Assembly (NCBI GenBank): GCA_963691655.1
Contig: OY829329.1
Location: forward strand, 65,404,852-65,468,851
Direction of reading: 5' to 3'
DNA length: 64,000 nt
Origin: Toxonevra muliebris
Lineage: Eukaryota; Arthropoda; Insecta; Diptera; Pallopteridae
The translations under genes and the position numbers were made by a program. Below are positions 1-10,454 of this stretch, piece after piece. The notes below the pieces were generated by a model that did no database searches, was not told the DNA's origin, and worked only from the letters and a program-made list of their open reading frames with translations. Every line of letters begins with the position of its first letter. Position 1 is the stretch's first letter.

Positions 1-357
1 CAATTCGGCTTGGAAAACTGAATTACCTGTGCCCATACCGGCATAAATATATTTTGTTGGTCTAACTCCGTACACTCCTGCCCCAACTACTTCGTTTGTC
101 TTGGAGCCATCTGTATATCATACATGATAGTCCCCTGTAAACTTTGGCCTGACCTGTTCCCAGTTATTCTCATCAGGAAATGTGACATTAAAGTTGTGGC
201 AAAAGTTGTAACGCGGAAGACATTTATCGGTAGAAAGAATACTAAAGCTTTCAACCAGGTTAATTTCTTGAATTAGATCCGGATGAATAGTTTTTACCCG
301 CCGTTCCTTCTGATTCCGAGATGATCTTACAGGTGAACTGTAGAGCTTCTTTCTTTA
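1..357 (-). mobile_element. Non-LTR retrotransposon fragment, RNase H domain (degenerate, runs off left edge)
   Basis: Read on the minus strand from about 357 to 1, one frame is open except for one TGA and contains the start of an RNase H domain. The motif YTDGSK carries the first catalytic Asp, GAGVYG follows, and FQAEL carries the catalytic Glu near the window edge. The TGA falls just before YTDGSK, where this family usually has Trp, so a single G-to-A type change explains it. RNase H with these motifs at the end of ORF2 is typical of I/R1/Loa-like non-LTR elements. It is a dead fragment; whether the rest of ORF2 lies left of the window is unknown. An upstream TAA at about 358 ends the open stretch. 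Confidence 0.8.
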
Positions 358-1511
358 AGAATAAGTGTAGCGGTGGTAGGTTTAGCAATGTATTTATTCA
401 ATGTCGCGTAGGGCGAATCAGGATCTATATTACATTGTGAGTTATTTTTGTCACAAACACCGAACCTCCTTAAATTTGACTAAAGAACCTTTGAAGAGAG
501 ATTGGCATTTAATTTTTTATTATAAAAACGTAACTTTGCCAAACTGATAGTATAAGTTGAATAGTTTCTAGCTCTTTTATAAGCTTCCCAGTTGATGTTT
601 GTTGGATTCCTTTTCCATTTATTATGTAATTTATTTCTATTTTTTATCACGCGTTTAACATGAGAGTTTATGTTCCTGGAAAAAACTAAGATATTGAAAG
701 AAATTTCTTGTACTATTCAAGATACAACAAAAAAACTTGAGAGCTATTTTGAGCAGCAAGCACAGATCTCGGAAACTGTACAAAATACAAAAACGAATCG
801 CGAAAACTATTCAAGATATAACTTATAATACTTTTGGAACGACTATAAATCTTGAATACTATTCAACCTACAAATTTTTGTATGTCTCTTTAGAAAGAAG
901 TAAAGAATTTTTAATTTTAAATAAATTCTAAAGTATACAGTTACAAATATCTCAAAAAAGGGCAAAGAAATCACCATTTATTAGCGCTGGTTCCCTAATT
1001 TTGTAGAAAGTTGTCTTCTTAATCTTCACTGGGCACATAAAAACTTCGCCTGTCATTTTCGCGGTTGATTTAAAAAAATCCTTCAAACAATTTGGTGGGG
1101 TGGATAAAAATACTCACATTTATTTTTAAAAAAATATTGGACATTTATATGTGTGTATGTGTGTATGTATGTATGTATGCAGGTATATAATTTATGCATA
1201 AATGCGAAAATAGACAAGTATATAAACATATCCATACGTTAACATTAACATTAAGAAAAATACATTTAACAGTTTTTAAAAATTTTTGGTAATACATTAT
1301 ACATATTATACATAATTAAAACAACAACAAGTACATAGGCTTACATGGCACATTAAAGTATACAATTATAGTCATCGATAACACATTTTCGATGAACATA
1401 AATCGGAAAACTCAATCAAGAATACTCAATATACATATATTGCTTTTAGGAGAATTCAGAAGTTTCATTTATGTTTCATTTAAAAAATATATATAGTTAT
1501 ACAAATTTTAA
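358..1511. other. No gene seen; AT-rich, short TG/TA microsatellite
   Basis: AT-rich DNA between the RNase H fragment and the end of the phosphatase gene. It holds a TGTG/TATG microsatellite around 1149-1182. The short open frame at 737-931 has no recognisable domain and is taken as chance. Confidence 0.6.
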
Positions 1512-1517
1512 TTTATT
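1512..1517 (-). terminator. Candidate polyadenylation signal AATAAA for the tandem PTP gene
   Basis: The minus strand reads AATAAA about 115 bp after the TAA stop of the phosphatase frame, in AT-rich DNA. This is the first canonical signal I see downstream. If the phosphatase lies inside a same-strand intron of the dipeptidase gene, this signal would also sit inside that intron and could truncate host transcripts. Confidence 0.5.
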
Positions 1518-1560
1518 TTGTATGTATGTAATAATAGCTAGGTAGGAAGATTGTTACATT

Positions 1561-1618
1561 ACATCATCATCATCATCATCGTCATCGTCTTCATCATCAT
1601 CATCGTCATCATTATCTT
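1561..1618. repeat. ATG/ATC trinucleotide repeat in the PTP 3' UTR
   Basis: A nearly pure run of CAT/CGT/CTT triplets on the plus strand (GATGAT-type on the minus strand) begins about 15 bp after the phosphatase stop codon, so it lies in the presumed 3' UTR. Translated in other frames it would be Asp/Glu or Met rich, but it is beyond the stop. Confidence 0.8.
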
Positions 1619-1631
1619 TATGTACATGACT

Positions 1632-3671
1632 TTATTCCTTTTTATTTAGAAAATGTAGAACATAATGTAAAACTAAATCGTAGCAGTACTTATATTCGGT
1701 CATATTCTCCACCAGCTGCGGACGATTGCGGCGTACAGTTTTTACTGCCTGAAAGACGTCGACCTCGCCATGTTGTATGACCTGCTCGATGCATGCATTC
1801 GCTGAGCAATAGACACCCGCACGACTGCGTCCATCCGGCGATACAATACATACCGGACCGTAATCGACTTTCTGACGCCATATCTCCACCATATTCATAA
1901 GATATACCAATGAATTTGTAGAGCTGGGCACTTTATGACCCATGGGCCAGCAGCATAACTGAAAAAGCTGTACTGTCTTGGTGGGTGCCTTAACGCCGGC
2001 CATCATTTCTGTTAGCGAAACGATCTTCTTGTTGATTTTAAACTCCCATTGTTTAATGTTGGTATAGGATTTGGACGATACATAATGCACTGAGAATACT
2101 GGTCCATATTTTTCCATTTTAGCCTTGGCAGGCCAAAAGGACGGATATTGTTGTGAATTGGCGGGTGGCTGACAGAGAACAACCACGGCAGAGCATTCCT
2201 GATCGTAGACTAGCGACCAAAATTCACCCAGTGTGTGTTTCATTGGCCATTCGGTGACGATGTACTCACGCGGTTTCGTATAACCATCAACGAAAACTGA
2301 ATTGATGTAATCGGTGAAGGCGTTACCTTGGAAGGAGGTTAAATACGGGCGGAAGTTGTCGGGTGGCACGCAGAGCACATCACGATTCTTTTCGCGATTA
2401 TCAGCACGATGACCGCCAGCACAATCGCCAATGGTGAAACGCGGTGTCTGCTTGCATATTTGATCGTATTCCATTTGGTAGTCGTTCATCTTGGTCATGG
2501 AATTGCGTCGTGCTTTTGCTTTCAGACGATCCGACAGTTCCGATACCGGAAACCATGTCTTGCCGCAGACGACACTCTCTTCCAGCGTATCATAGACAAA
2601 CTTGTACTGTTCTACGTTCTCAACCAGACCTTTGCGTGACTGACGCAACCTTTTCAAATAACCAAACACATTAAAGCTCTCCTCCTCTTCGGCCAGCTCA
2701 AGATTGGCATCGATAGACATGTACACGCCCGAGCGACCACCACCATCACTACAATGCACCAACATCGGCCCCTTCACATCATCACCTTTGATGATGTTTC
2801 CCACCACCAAACGAACACGTCGTCGAAATTCCAGCATCGCATTCGAAAAAGGACATGAATGCGAATACCATTCGGTATAGTGAAATTGCAATATGAAACG
2901 CTCTTCGGTTGCTTCACCACCCTCGTTCTTTTTGTACAAACGAAATGTGCGTATATGAAAGTTGGCCAGTTGCTCTTCGCGCACAATGTTGATGTTGATG
3001 TCACCGTATGTCTCGTGCACCTCCATGTTCGGTGGCCAGTACTGCACACACATGACCTTGGCAAAATCGAATGTTTTCGTTAGCATAACAATGCAGCTTA
3101 CGTTCTCCTGCCACACCAGACGCCAGAAGGCATTCACCGTCTCCTCCACCGGACCCTGCGTAACGATGTACGCATTGGGCATTAGCAAACTATCAACATA
3201 CGAGGCATTTACATAATCGGAATCGGAAATGCCTGGAATCTTCTGGAGCACTACACGATTATAATCGTACGGAATGCACTTAGGATTCTGATTCTTCTCG
3301 TGATTGTTCTTTCTCATGGCATATCGGCATGTGTTGTTCTCCACCTTGGCAGCTGTTTGAAATTCAAGTTTATACAGTACGGGGAATTTACGCCGCAGGT
3401 CGCATAACTTGAGGAAATGTCTGATATCAATCGGTGTATTAGGAATCGTCTTTGACAGTGAGTTATTCTCGTCGCGTGCCTCCAATTTAATACGCTCAAA
3501 CGATAGCAAACCACTATTCAGCATACTCAGCTTGATGGTGTTCGGTATGGACACTAGATTTCGGCTGTGCTTGTGCTTCTCGACGTCAGCATATCGTGCA
3601 GATGACCTCGACCTATGTTTCTGCGTTGACTTTCCTGGTGGCGATTGGGGATATTCCTTTGAATTCGACAT
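1632..3671 (-). CDS. Tandem-domain protein tyrosine phosphatase, probable pseudophosphatase, no membrane segment
   Basis: A single uninterrupted frame encodes 679 residues with two PTP folds (about 86-365 and 400-675). The start was chosen as the first ATG after an in-frame TGA 23 codons upstream, with fly-like context AACA-ATG. Domain 1 keeps the nucleophile motif HCSDGGGRSG (Cys307, Arg313), but the WPD loop reads WYS (268-270), so the general-acid Asp is absent, and the pTyr-loop KNRY reads KNQN (126-129). In domain 2 the HC...R loop reads VSPDGRSRAG (610-619): Ser611 replaces Cys, and its WPD loop is WPM (575-577). The D2 segment DVFQAVKTVRRNRPQLVENM resembles vertebrate R2B receptors (PTPRM/K/T/U) more than LAR or Ptp99A types. 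There is no signal peptide, ectodomain or hydrophobic span; the N terminus is Ser/Lys/Arg-rich (about 10-45). It may be a scaffold or substrate-trapping protein in the cytosol (inference). Drosophila Ptp36E or CG42327 are candidate orthologues from memory only. It could also be the terminal exon of a longer receptor gene, though no other exon was found. Confidence 0.88.
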   Translation of the reverse strand: MSNSKEYPQSPPGKSTQKHRSRSSARYADVEKHKHSRNLVSIPNTIKLSMLNSGLLSFERIKLEARDENNSLSKTIPNTPIDIRHFLKLCDLRRKFPVLYKLEFQTAAKVENNTCRYAMRKNNHEKNQNPKCIPYDYNRVVLQKIPGISDSDYVNASYVDSLLMPNAYIVTQGPVEETVNAFWRLVWQENVSCIVMLTKTFDFAKVMCVQYWPPNMEVHETYGDININIVREEQLANFHIRTFRLYKKNEGGEATEERFILQFHYTEWYSHSCPFSNAMLEFRRRVRLVVGNIIKGDDVKGPMLVHCSDGGGRSGVYMSIDANLELAEEEESFNVFGYLKRLRQSRKGLVENVEQYKFVYDTLEESVVCGKTWFPVSELSDRLKAKARRNSMTKMNDYQMEYDQICKQTPRFTIGDCAGGHRADNREKNRDVLCVPPDNFRPYLTSFQGNAFTDYINSVFVDGYTKPREYIVTEWPMKHTLGEFWSLVYDQECSAVVVLCQPPANSQQYPSFWPAKAKMEKYGPVFSVHYVSSKSYTNIKQWEFKINKKIVSLTEMMAGVKAPTKTVQLFQLCCWPMGHKVPSSTNSLVYLMNMVEIWRQKVDYGPVCIVSPDGRSRAGVYCSANACIEQVIQHGEVDVFQAVKTVRRNRPQLVENMTEYKYCYDLVLHYVLHFLNKKE

Positions 3672-5212
3672 TGTTGACAGGTTGTGCGTTTTGCAAATTT
3701 CCTTTGGTTTATTTTTTGTTTTGTAAATTTCACTATTTCATTTTCACATTTACTATATTATAATAATTTTCTTTATTTGAAAATATTTTTCACAAAAATT
3801 TTTCGCTTTGTAACCAAAAGCATTGAATGCAGACAGCAGAATGTAAGTGAAAAATTCAACTGAATGCGAAGGAATGCGATGTTTTTACTTTTACCTTCTC
3901 TCAAAATTTGAGTATTTATTCTGCTTCCTCTTCTGCTTCTTCTTTGTTTCATCTGTATGATATGGGGCCCATGTGATTTGTACTCTCAGCAACACAGAAA
4001 ATATACACTAAAATAGATTTTTAATATATAGTGCAGAGAAAATTCGAAATAGGGATGTTTTGTATTGCTACAGTGGGGTAAAATGATTGAGATGGAAGGA
4101 AAAACTTTAAAAGGTTTTGATAATGTGATAGTTGTGAAAAGAAGTTGGAGAAAAAATTGACCTAAAAAATAGCGAAAAATTGGGCGGATAGTTTAAAAAA
4201 AGTATTGCTCTTTTTTTCTACTTTTGAAAATACTAAAAATCGAAAGTCTTGACATGCTTTCAGATACCAAAACCAAATTGAAATCATGACCAAAATTTAA
4301 GGCAAAAGCGGATTAAAAGTTTGACTTAACCCTCCAGCTCCTAAGACCGCCTATAGACGGCCTTCATTAAAAATGGTGGGATTGTCATCATAGCATATTT
4401 TTATTGCTATATTTTCTTATTCATTTAAGGAGTTTCCCAAGCTTTTAAAAAATGAAGCGGATTAAAATTTATATTGAAATTCAGACTCAAATTTTTGACT
4501 TAACCCTCTAGCTCCTAAGACCTCCTATAGACGGCCTTCATTAAAAATGGTGGGATTGCCATCATAGCTATATTTTCATATTCATTTAAAGAGTTTCCCA
4601 AGCTTTTAAAAAATGAATCGTAATGATTCGTATTCCAGGCGTAAGCGGTAATCAAAGTCAAGAAAACTAATTTTTGATTGAATTTGAGAATTTGAGTTAA
4701 GAATATTAAAAAAAAATTACTTCCCGTCATACTAGCCAGATAAAAAAAAAATATATTTTATATAAAATATTGAATTACTTAAAACAATTTTTTAATTCAA
4801 TTCCAATTTTTTTTAAGTCAATCAAAGTTTGCGCATTAGAGTGTTAATACACAGAGCAATTTCAGTTTAAAAATCATCTTGATTTGATAAAGAATCTGAA
4901 CAGAATCCAGATAAAAAACACAAATCTAAAAGTTCTCTCACTAAATTTCGTGATACAATCCATTACACTAAAAAATTGCTAAATTTAATTAAATTTTTTG
5001 GGAGCAAATATTCCATTACTTATTATTTGAATAAATTTTTAAATTATTTTTACAGGTGAAATTTTTTTTTACTTACAAACTATTAAAAATTCGTTCGACT
5101 TTCCCATCATACCCACTGTGCACTAATGTCGAGAGTAATCAAATAAAATTTTCGAATATTTCCAACCAACACACGCAAGCACACACACTCTCACACATGG
5201 ATACATACGCAC
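3672..5212. other. 5' flank of the PTP gene; no other gene seen
   Basis: This stretch should contain the 5' UTR and any proximal promoter of the phosphatase. I see no convincing splice acceptor just before the ATG and no clear TATA box. A TCAGTT initiator-like hexamer lies on the minus strand at 3863-3858 without a matching downstream element. Two copies of a dispersed TTAACCC repeat occur at 4326 and 4500. Confidence 0.4.
4326..4534. repeat. Two copies of a TTAACCC-ended repeat with internal palindrome
   Basis: Two similar copies begin TTAACCCTC at 4326 and 4500. Each has about 14 bp and then a near-palindromic 14-mer (CCGCCTATAGACGG at 4347-4360; CCTCCTATAGACGG at 4521-4534), followed by a shared CCTTCATTAAAAATGGTGGG. 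A third relative is at 10428. TTAA followed by CCC resembles piggyBac-type termini, but no transposase is present. Confidence 0.75.
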
Positions 5213-5221
5213 CAGTATTTC

Positions 5222-5268
5222 TTTTACTCACTCGCTCTCTCTCTCTCTTTGCCATAGTCTCTCTCAGT
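5222..5268. repeat. CT/GA-rich tract
   Basis: Short CT-rich microsatellite (GAGAG on the minus strand) about 1.6 kb upstream of the phosphatase start. GA tracts can bind GAGA-type factors in flies, but many such tracts exist here, so a promoter role is only a guess. Confidence 0.5.
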
Positions 5269-7319
5269 GGACATGCGCACTATAAATTGTTTTCACTTTT
5301 CATTGTGGCCACTTTTTTCAATGAATTTTTTGTTTTTTTTTTTTTTTGGTTTGATAATCGAAATTTCAACCGTGTCATAAGCGCATAATAAAGTTGTTTC
5401 TACAATATAATTATGGAAATTTTTTTTATTAATGCTAATGTGAGAAAGAGGAGGCGGATGTAAACAAACAATACAAAGCGAGACCACATAAATTATAATT
5501 GAAAATAAACAAACCAAAAGAAATTTTCTTTTTCTCTCCATAGAAAAATTTATATTTAATTTTTACATTTTTGCTGCTTAAATTTTGTTTATTACTCGTT
5601 TTCTCATAGGTTTCCATATGTTAAGCAATTGAACTTTTGTGAGTGCTTTTTTTTTTTTTTTGTGTACTTATTTCTCAAAAATGTTTATTCGCATAATGGA
5701 GGTGCTCCTCAATTCATTCCCCGTTCAATTCTATTCAGAAATACCAATACGCCATAAAAGAAAAATAAAAACAAAAACAATTCGAAGATACCTATGTACA
5801 TTTTTCAATGTGAAAACTTTCATTCGTTGGGAAAAACCGAATTCGAAATGTTTGTGGTTTGAGTTTTGTGTAGTGTTTGTTCGAAATTATGACAAATATA
5901 AAATGTAAACAACACTATGCATACAGTGGGACTAGGTGGTGCCTTTTTTTTGTTATATTATTGTGACATAGAATAAATGAAAATAGTTGAATATTTCAAT
6001 GGGAATTAACAGTTTCCGATAGTATTTATTGGAGGTTCCCTAGCTGATTGTGCTGGAGTGATTCCAAATTGAAAACTTTTTGTTGAAGTATTACTTTGGA
6101 AGGAATTTGAATTTTCCGCTCTTTTCTGTAGATCAATCATAGAATAAACTAATCACACTTATTCCAAAATAAGTCATAACAATATCGGATTTAGAGCTAT
6201 ATTCAAAAAACCGAAACAAAACATATTTCGAAGTCCAATCCGAGTCGAATTTGCCGGTTTCGCGAATATAGCTCCATATTCGTGACCACTACCAGATCCA
6301 AGGAAGGGGGCAAATAGAGTTGGGGGTTAAGTCTCCAACTCTCTAGCGATGAAAATCTCATAAAATTTTCATCATTGGTCATGAATCAAACAAAAATTTT
6401 AAAGGGACAAAAAGTTTTCATAAATGTTACTTCGGAATCTGGAATGGGAAAATATGTAGGTATATTATGTTTAAATAATTTTATTCCACGGTATTATCGT
6501 AATGTAAATAAGTTGGTAAAAACAAAAGATTTGTATTTTTATTTTTCAAACCATTGTTATATTCGTAACCCTCTACCAGTATAAATAAATGACATCATGA
6601 AGTGTGATTTATGTATATTTTTTACACTGCTAATTCTCATAGACTTTAGCTTAAGTAATGGCATAAGTTCAAACGACGAAACGTCTGTACTCATACATAC
6701 ACTCGTACTCAAGATGATATAGTTTTATTTAATGAATTTTATTTTTTTTTTTATTATATCATAAAAACTATTTTTTTTTTTAAGTACGCATGAGTATTTA
6801 TTATGTTAATTGGCAGGAGCTTTAAATCACAATGGAATACAATGATAAATCACAAAATTTTTGTGTGAGGCAAATAAAACTAATTAGAAATTATTGTGAA
6901 ATGGAGAAATTCACATGAGTTCACAAGTTATAACGCCATCTAGTGATAGATTTTTGAGAGTGAATATGCTGAAAGATTGAGTCTTTAAAAATATTTTATA
7001 AATTTTTATTAATAACTGAATGATTTTGGATACTTTTTATACAGGATCTTTCATTTAAAAATGATTTTGGAGTTGGTCAAAAGAATATAATTTTTTTGTG
7101 AAATTCAAAAAAAAATTTATAACCTGAAAAATTACTCCTCTGAAAAATGATTATCCCAAAAAAATACTATCGTGAAAAAAAGACTATCGTGAAAAATTTC
7201 GAATTACTTTTAAGTTTGTAATAAAAAATTTCATTGAAAAAATGTCACTAAATATGAGACAACATGCAAACTTTGCACAGAAAATTCAAACATGAATAAA
7301 ATTTAAGTTTTTCACCAGT
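5269..7319. other. Intronic/intergenic AT-rich DNA, no gene recognised
   Basis: Contains poly-T/poly-A runs and short chance open frames (for example 5639-5908 and 6375-6584) with no domain, codon bias or repeat character. Nothing supports a gene. Confidence 0.6.
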
Positions 7320-7675
7320 TTAACCCATTAGTCACCGGTGACCCAAAATACGTTTTTTCAGTTTATTAAAAAACGACTGTACCGATTTTAATAAATTTAT
7401 TTTGAGTGAAAAGAGAATGTATTGCTCTTTAGTTACTATTAAAAAAAAATTGAAATTGTTACCTAATTGATGACAACATAGGTGGCCCAAATTAATTTAG
7501 AAAAAAAATAATTTTTTTCACCTAATTTTAATCGCTCATAATTTTTACAAAGTTTGTTCAAAATTTGTTGTGGGAAAAACCTTTCTACCTACAACCAAAT
7601 GGGTGTCAGACAATGTGAATCTAGACTCGATTTTGCACTTCCGTTTCTAGTTTCCTTACGATCAAGAAAGGGTTA
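7320..7675. mobile_element. Candidate TTAA-flanked non-autonomous element (piggyBac-like MITE)
   Basis: The segment starts TTAACCC at 7320 and ends GGGTTAA at 7669-7675, which is the pattern expected of a TTAA target duplication flanking CCC...GGG termini. The left end carries a perfect 12-bp palindrome GTCACCGGTGAC at 7331-7342. Beyond CCC the two ends match poorly, so this may be two independent copies of the end motif. A related palindromic site, GGGTCACCGGTGTCC, lies at 7775-7789 in inverted orientation. There is no coding capacity. Confidence 0.45.
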
Positions 7676-8538
7676 AGAAAAAAATTATTACTAAGTATAT
7701 TTTTCTACCTTTGAAAACATATGTAATAAAAATGTGCTAACAAATTTTGTAAAAAATACCCATTAAAGACCACAGGGTCACCGGTGTCCAATGAAAATTA
7801 AGGAGCAAAATTTCTATTTTGATCAAAAATTGTAACACAAAGAATAAGAATCGGATTCGGTTTTGGTTTTGGAAATAGATTTAAAAAAACTGTTAAATAT
7901 ATTACTATCAAAAATCTAGAAAATAAAGAAATGATAGAAAGAAAAGCGGAAATCTGAAAAAAAATGTGTATTTAATGACTCCAAAGTTCGTATTCTTCTG
8001 TAAACAGAAACAGTGGGTCGAAATGCAAAGTCTTTATAGAGAGTTTGCAAAAAAAATTCGAAGTTTCCAAAAATACAATTAAAAAGTATTTGAAATTCAA
8101 ATCATCAAAATCATGTTGGATAACGTTTCCAATATTTATTTTGCATCCAATTCTTCGTGCATTGGTGTGATGGAGAAAGTATCATAGCGAGCGATGAATC
8201 AGTGATCCCGTAGTTTTAAAAGATTGTTAGGGAAGGGGAAGGAGGAGGTGGAGGGTTGGTCATTGCCGGTCATAAAATAATTTTCGTCTATACAATTGAA
8301 ACTCATAATTCGATGAAAAAAGTGCCAAAAAAAATACGAAATCACACCGGAACGGAATTGAAACTATTTTGTAAATTTCAAGTAAATATTGTTTTTTTTT
8401 TATTAAAATGAAAAAATTATTTTAAATAGTCTGTTATACTTTTTTAAACTCCTTTTTGAAGTGAAACTTCTTTAGCGAAAGTAAGTCGAAAATTTTGCAG
8501 CAGAAGTCGTGTTGTTTTTACACCCGTATGAAACTAAC

Positions 8539-8910
8539 AAGAAACGAAGTTATGCTGTTGTTAGTGTTTAGCGAACGAAGTCATATGGGGATCGGCTGCA
8601 TACAATCATGCAGAGAGTCGACTTCTTGTTGTTTAGTGTGCTTTAGTGAGAGAGCTTGATTGCACATAACTGCTTTCTTCTCATGTGAGTATCAACAGAA
8701 AAAAAGCTTTAGAAAATAGAATGAGGAAGAGTGCAAAAGCTGCACTCTAACAAAACTAGTAAGAAACGAAGTTATGCAGTTGTCATTCGGCTACATACAA
8801 TCAAGCAGAGAGTCGACTTCTCGCAGTTTTATCGCATGTGCTTTAGTGAGAGAGAGTAGATATAGAAGTGTCGGCTTGATTGCATATAACTTAACTTTCC
8901 TTTCATGTGT
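8539..8910. repeat. Direct duplication, unit about 222 bp
   Basis: Two copies start with AAGAAACGAAGTTATGC at 8539 and 8761. They share GTCGACTTCT, GTGCTTTAGTGAGAGAG, the segment GATTGCATATAACT (GATTGCACATAACT in copy 1), and a final TTTCATGTG-like end. The order of shared blocks is the same, so this is a tandem duplication with small indels. No coding sense is evident. Confidence 0.8.
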
Positions 8911-9016
8911 TATATACGTGTACTAAACTTCAACATATTGTTTTATAAATGTTTTCTAACAATTTTCCAATAAACAGCATAGTTTCACTTCTACTGGGAA
9001 TGCTTGCAGACACATA

Positions 9017-10313
9017 AGGAATGAGATCGAAAAAATCTTAACATATATAAAATTCAATAATTTTTAAACGGTTGATCTTAGAAATTTGTTTTTTTTTTGT
9101 TTAATTGATAATATTTTACAAATTACAGAAAAATATAACTTTTATATTTCTAACCGCTATTTATGAACTCGTCGACCTTTTTTGGTAAGCCTTCCATTAG
9201 AGATTTGATAGTTGTTTCAGACACCTTTTTGGAACAGTTGCCCATCTCCTTTTAAAATCTGTTGCGACATTTTGGGACACCTTTTTTGTGCTCTTTAAGT
9301 TTCTTTTCACAAGAGCCCAATATCTCTCCAGTGGTCTTAGCTCCGGACAATTTGGAGGATTGGTTTCTCTTGGTACAAAAACTATGTTATTACTTTGGTA
9401 CCACTCCAGAGCTTTCTTGCCGTAGTGACATGATGCCAAAACGGCCCAAAAATATGTGGACACATTGTGCTCTCTTATGAAAAGGAAGAAGTCTTTTTTT
9501 TCAAACATTCTTTGATGTATATTTCGGTATTTATAGAGCTCACCGTAACAAATGACTTGCTTCTTTTGCCGCAACTGCATATAGCTTGCCATACCAGGAG
9601 TATTTTTTAGGAAATTTTGTCTGCTTTTGGATTCTAAATTGTTCTTCGATATTTCCTTGAGCATCAGCAACATAAAAATGTTGACCCGAAAGCTGCGTAA
9701 AATCTGCCAGTACATACGTTTCGTCGTCCATTATACAACATGAATATTTTTGTATGAAATTCGATTTTAATTTCCGAGCCCTACTTTTGGCGTCTAAAGT
9801 TTTTGCAGCATTCCCGTCTGAAACTTTTTGGACTTTGTATGTTTTCAAACCTGCATTGTTGGCTTTAACTTTTCGCACCAAATAGTCAGAGCACTGTGCT
9901 AACCGGGCAGCTTTTCTACCAGATGTGTTTGGAGATATTTTCAATGTGCTTTCTATTTTCTGGGCTTTCCCAATATCATGTGGTCCTTGTTTTCTTCCCG
10001 AACCAGGTTTCCTATCGATGGTCAAATTCTCCTGAAACTGTTTAAAAACATTGGAAACAGTTTGACGGCAGACCTTCAATTCTTTGGCCAATTTTTTGTA
10101 GGACCAATTTGGATTTTTTTGAAAATTTTTAATAATTTTAAGACATACTTCTTTTTCTTCACTCATTTTGAACAAACTCACAACAAATCAACATGTTTGT
10201 CATTAAAAATAACAACTGACATATTTTTCAAAGATAACTAGATCAAAGAAATTTTACACCCAAAAAAAATAATTTGGTAAAACGTGTGTTAAGATTTATT
10301 AAATCTCGCTCCT
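9017..10313 (-). mobile_element. Complete Tc1/mariner-class DD37E transposon with inverted terminal repeats
   Basis: The ends match for 22 of 27 bp as inverted repeats (9017-9043 and 10287-10313, both starting AGGA and containing AAATCTTAACA), each flanked by TA (9015-9016 and 10314-10315), the classical Tc1/mariner target duplication. Length is 1,297 bp, normal for the superfamily. The enclosed minus-strand transposase has 37 residues between the second and third catalytic positions, the signature of ITmD37E-type elements described from mosquitoes. It is nonautonomous now because the transposase is broken. Confidence 0.9.
9150..10181 (-). pseudogene. DD37E transposase, frameshifted and active-site mutated
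   Basis: The frame starts MSLFKMSEEKEVC at 10181 and runs with two N-terminal helix-turn-helix regions (SYKKLAKELKVCRQTV; SGRKAARLAQCSDYLVRKV) to the first catalytic motif MDDETYV. After KFPKKY the homology jumps to a second frame (LVWQAICSCGKRSKSFV) and then, after a run of eight A, to a third frame carrying WAVLASCHYGKKA and CPELRPLERYW. Family members have WPDLASCHYGK here, so the second Asp is replaced by Val. The C-terminal MEGLPKKVDEFINSG is in yet another frame and ends at TAG 9150. At least three frameshifts plus a lost catalytic Asp make it inactive. Confidence 0.9.
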
Positions 10314-10427
10314 TAAGTTTTTGTTCATTAACCACACGTTATAAAAAAATTAGCATTAAAAGTTGACTGCAATAAAATGGAGTTCCAGAAAATGTGAGCA
10401 AATTTATAATTAGCTACTTAACCCTCT

Positions 10428-10454
10428 AGTTCCCAAGCGTGCCTCTAGACAGCC
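10428..10454 (+). repeat. TTAACCC-ended repeat, third copy of the 4.3-kb type
   Basis: Starts TTAACCCTCTAGTTCCCAAG and continues with the imperfect palindrome GCCTCTAGACAGCC then CTTCCTCAAAA. It aligns in order and spacing with the copies at 4326 and 4500. Confidence 0.7.

Noticed and set aside
1632..3671. Assignment of the tandem PTP to Ptp99A
   Set aside because: Ptp99A domain 1 has a typical HCSAGVGRTG loop in my memory and a different domain 2; the present loops and the PTPRM/K-like end do not fit, so no symbol was given.
3858..3863. TCAGTT initiator-like motif upstream of the PTP start (minus)
   Set aside because: Single short match without TATA or downstream promoter element; expected by chance in AT-rich DNA.
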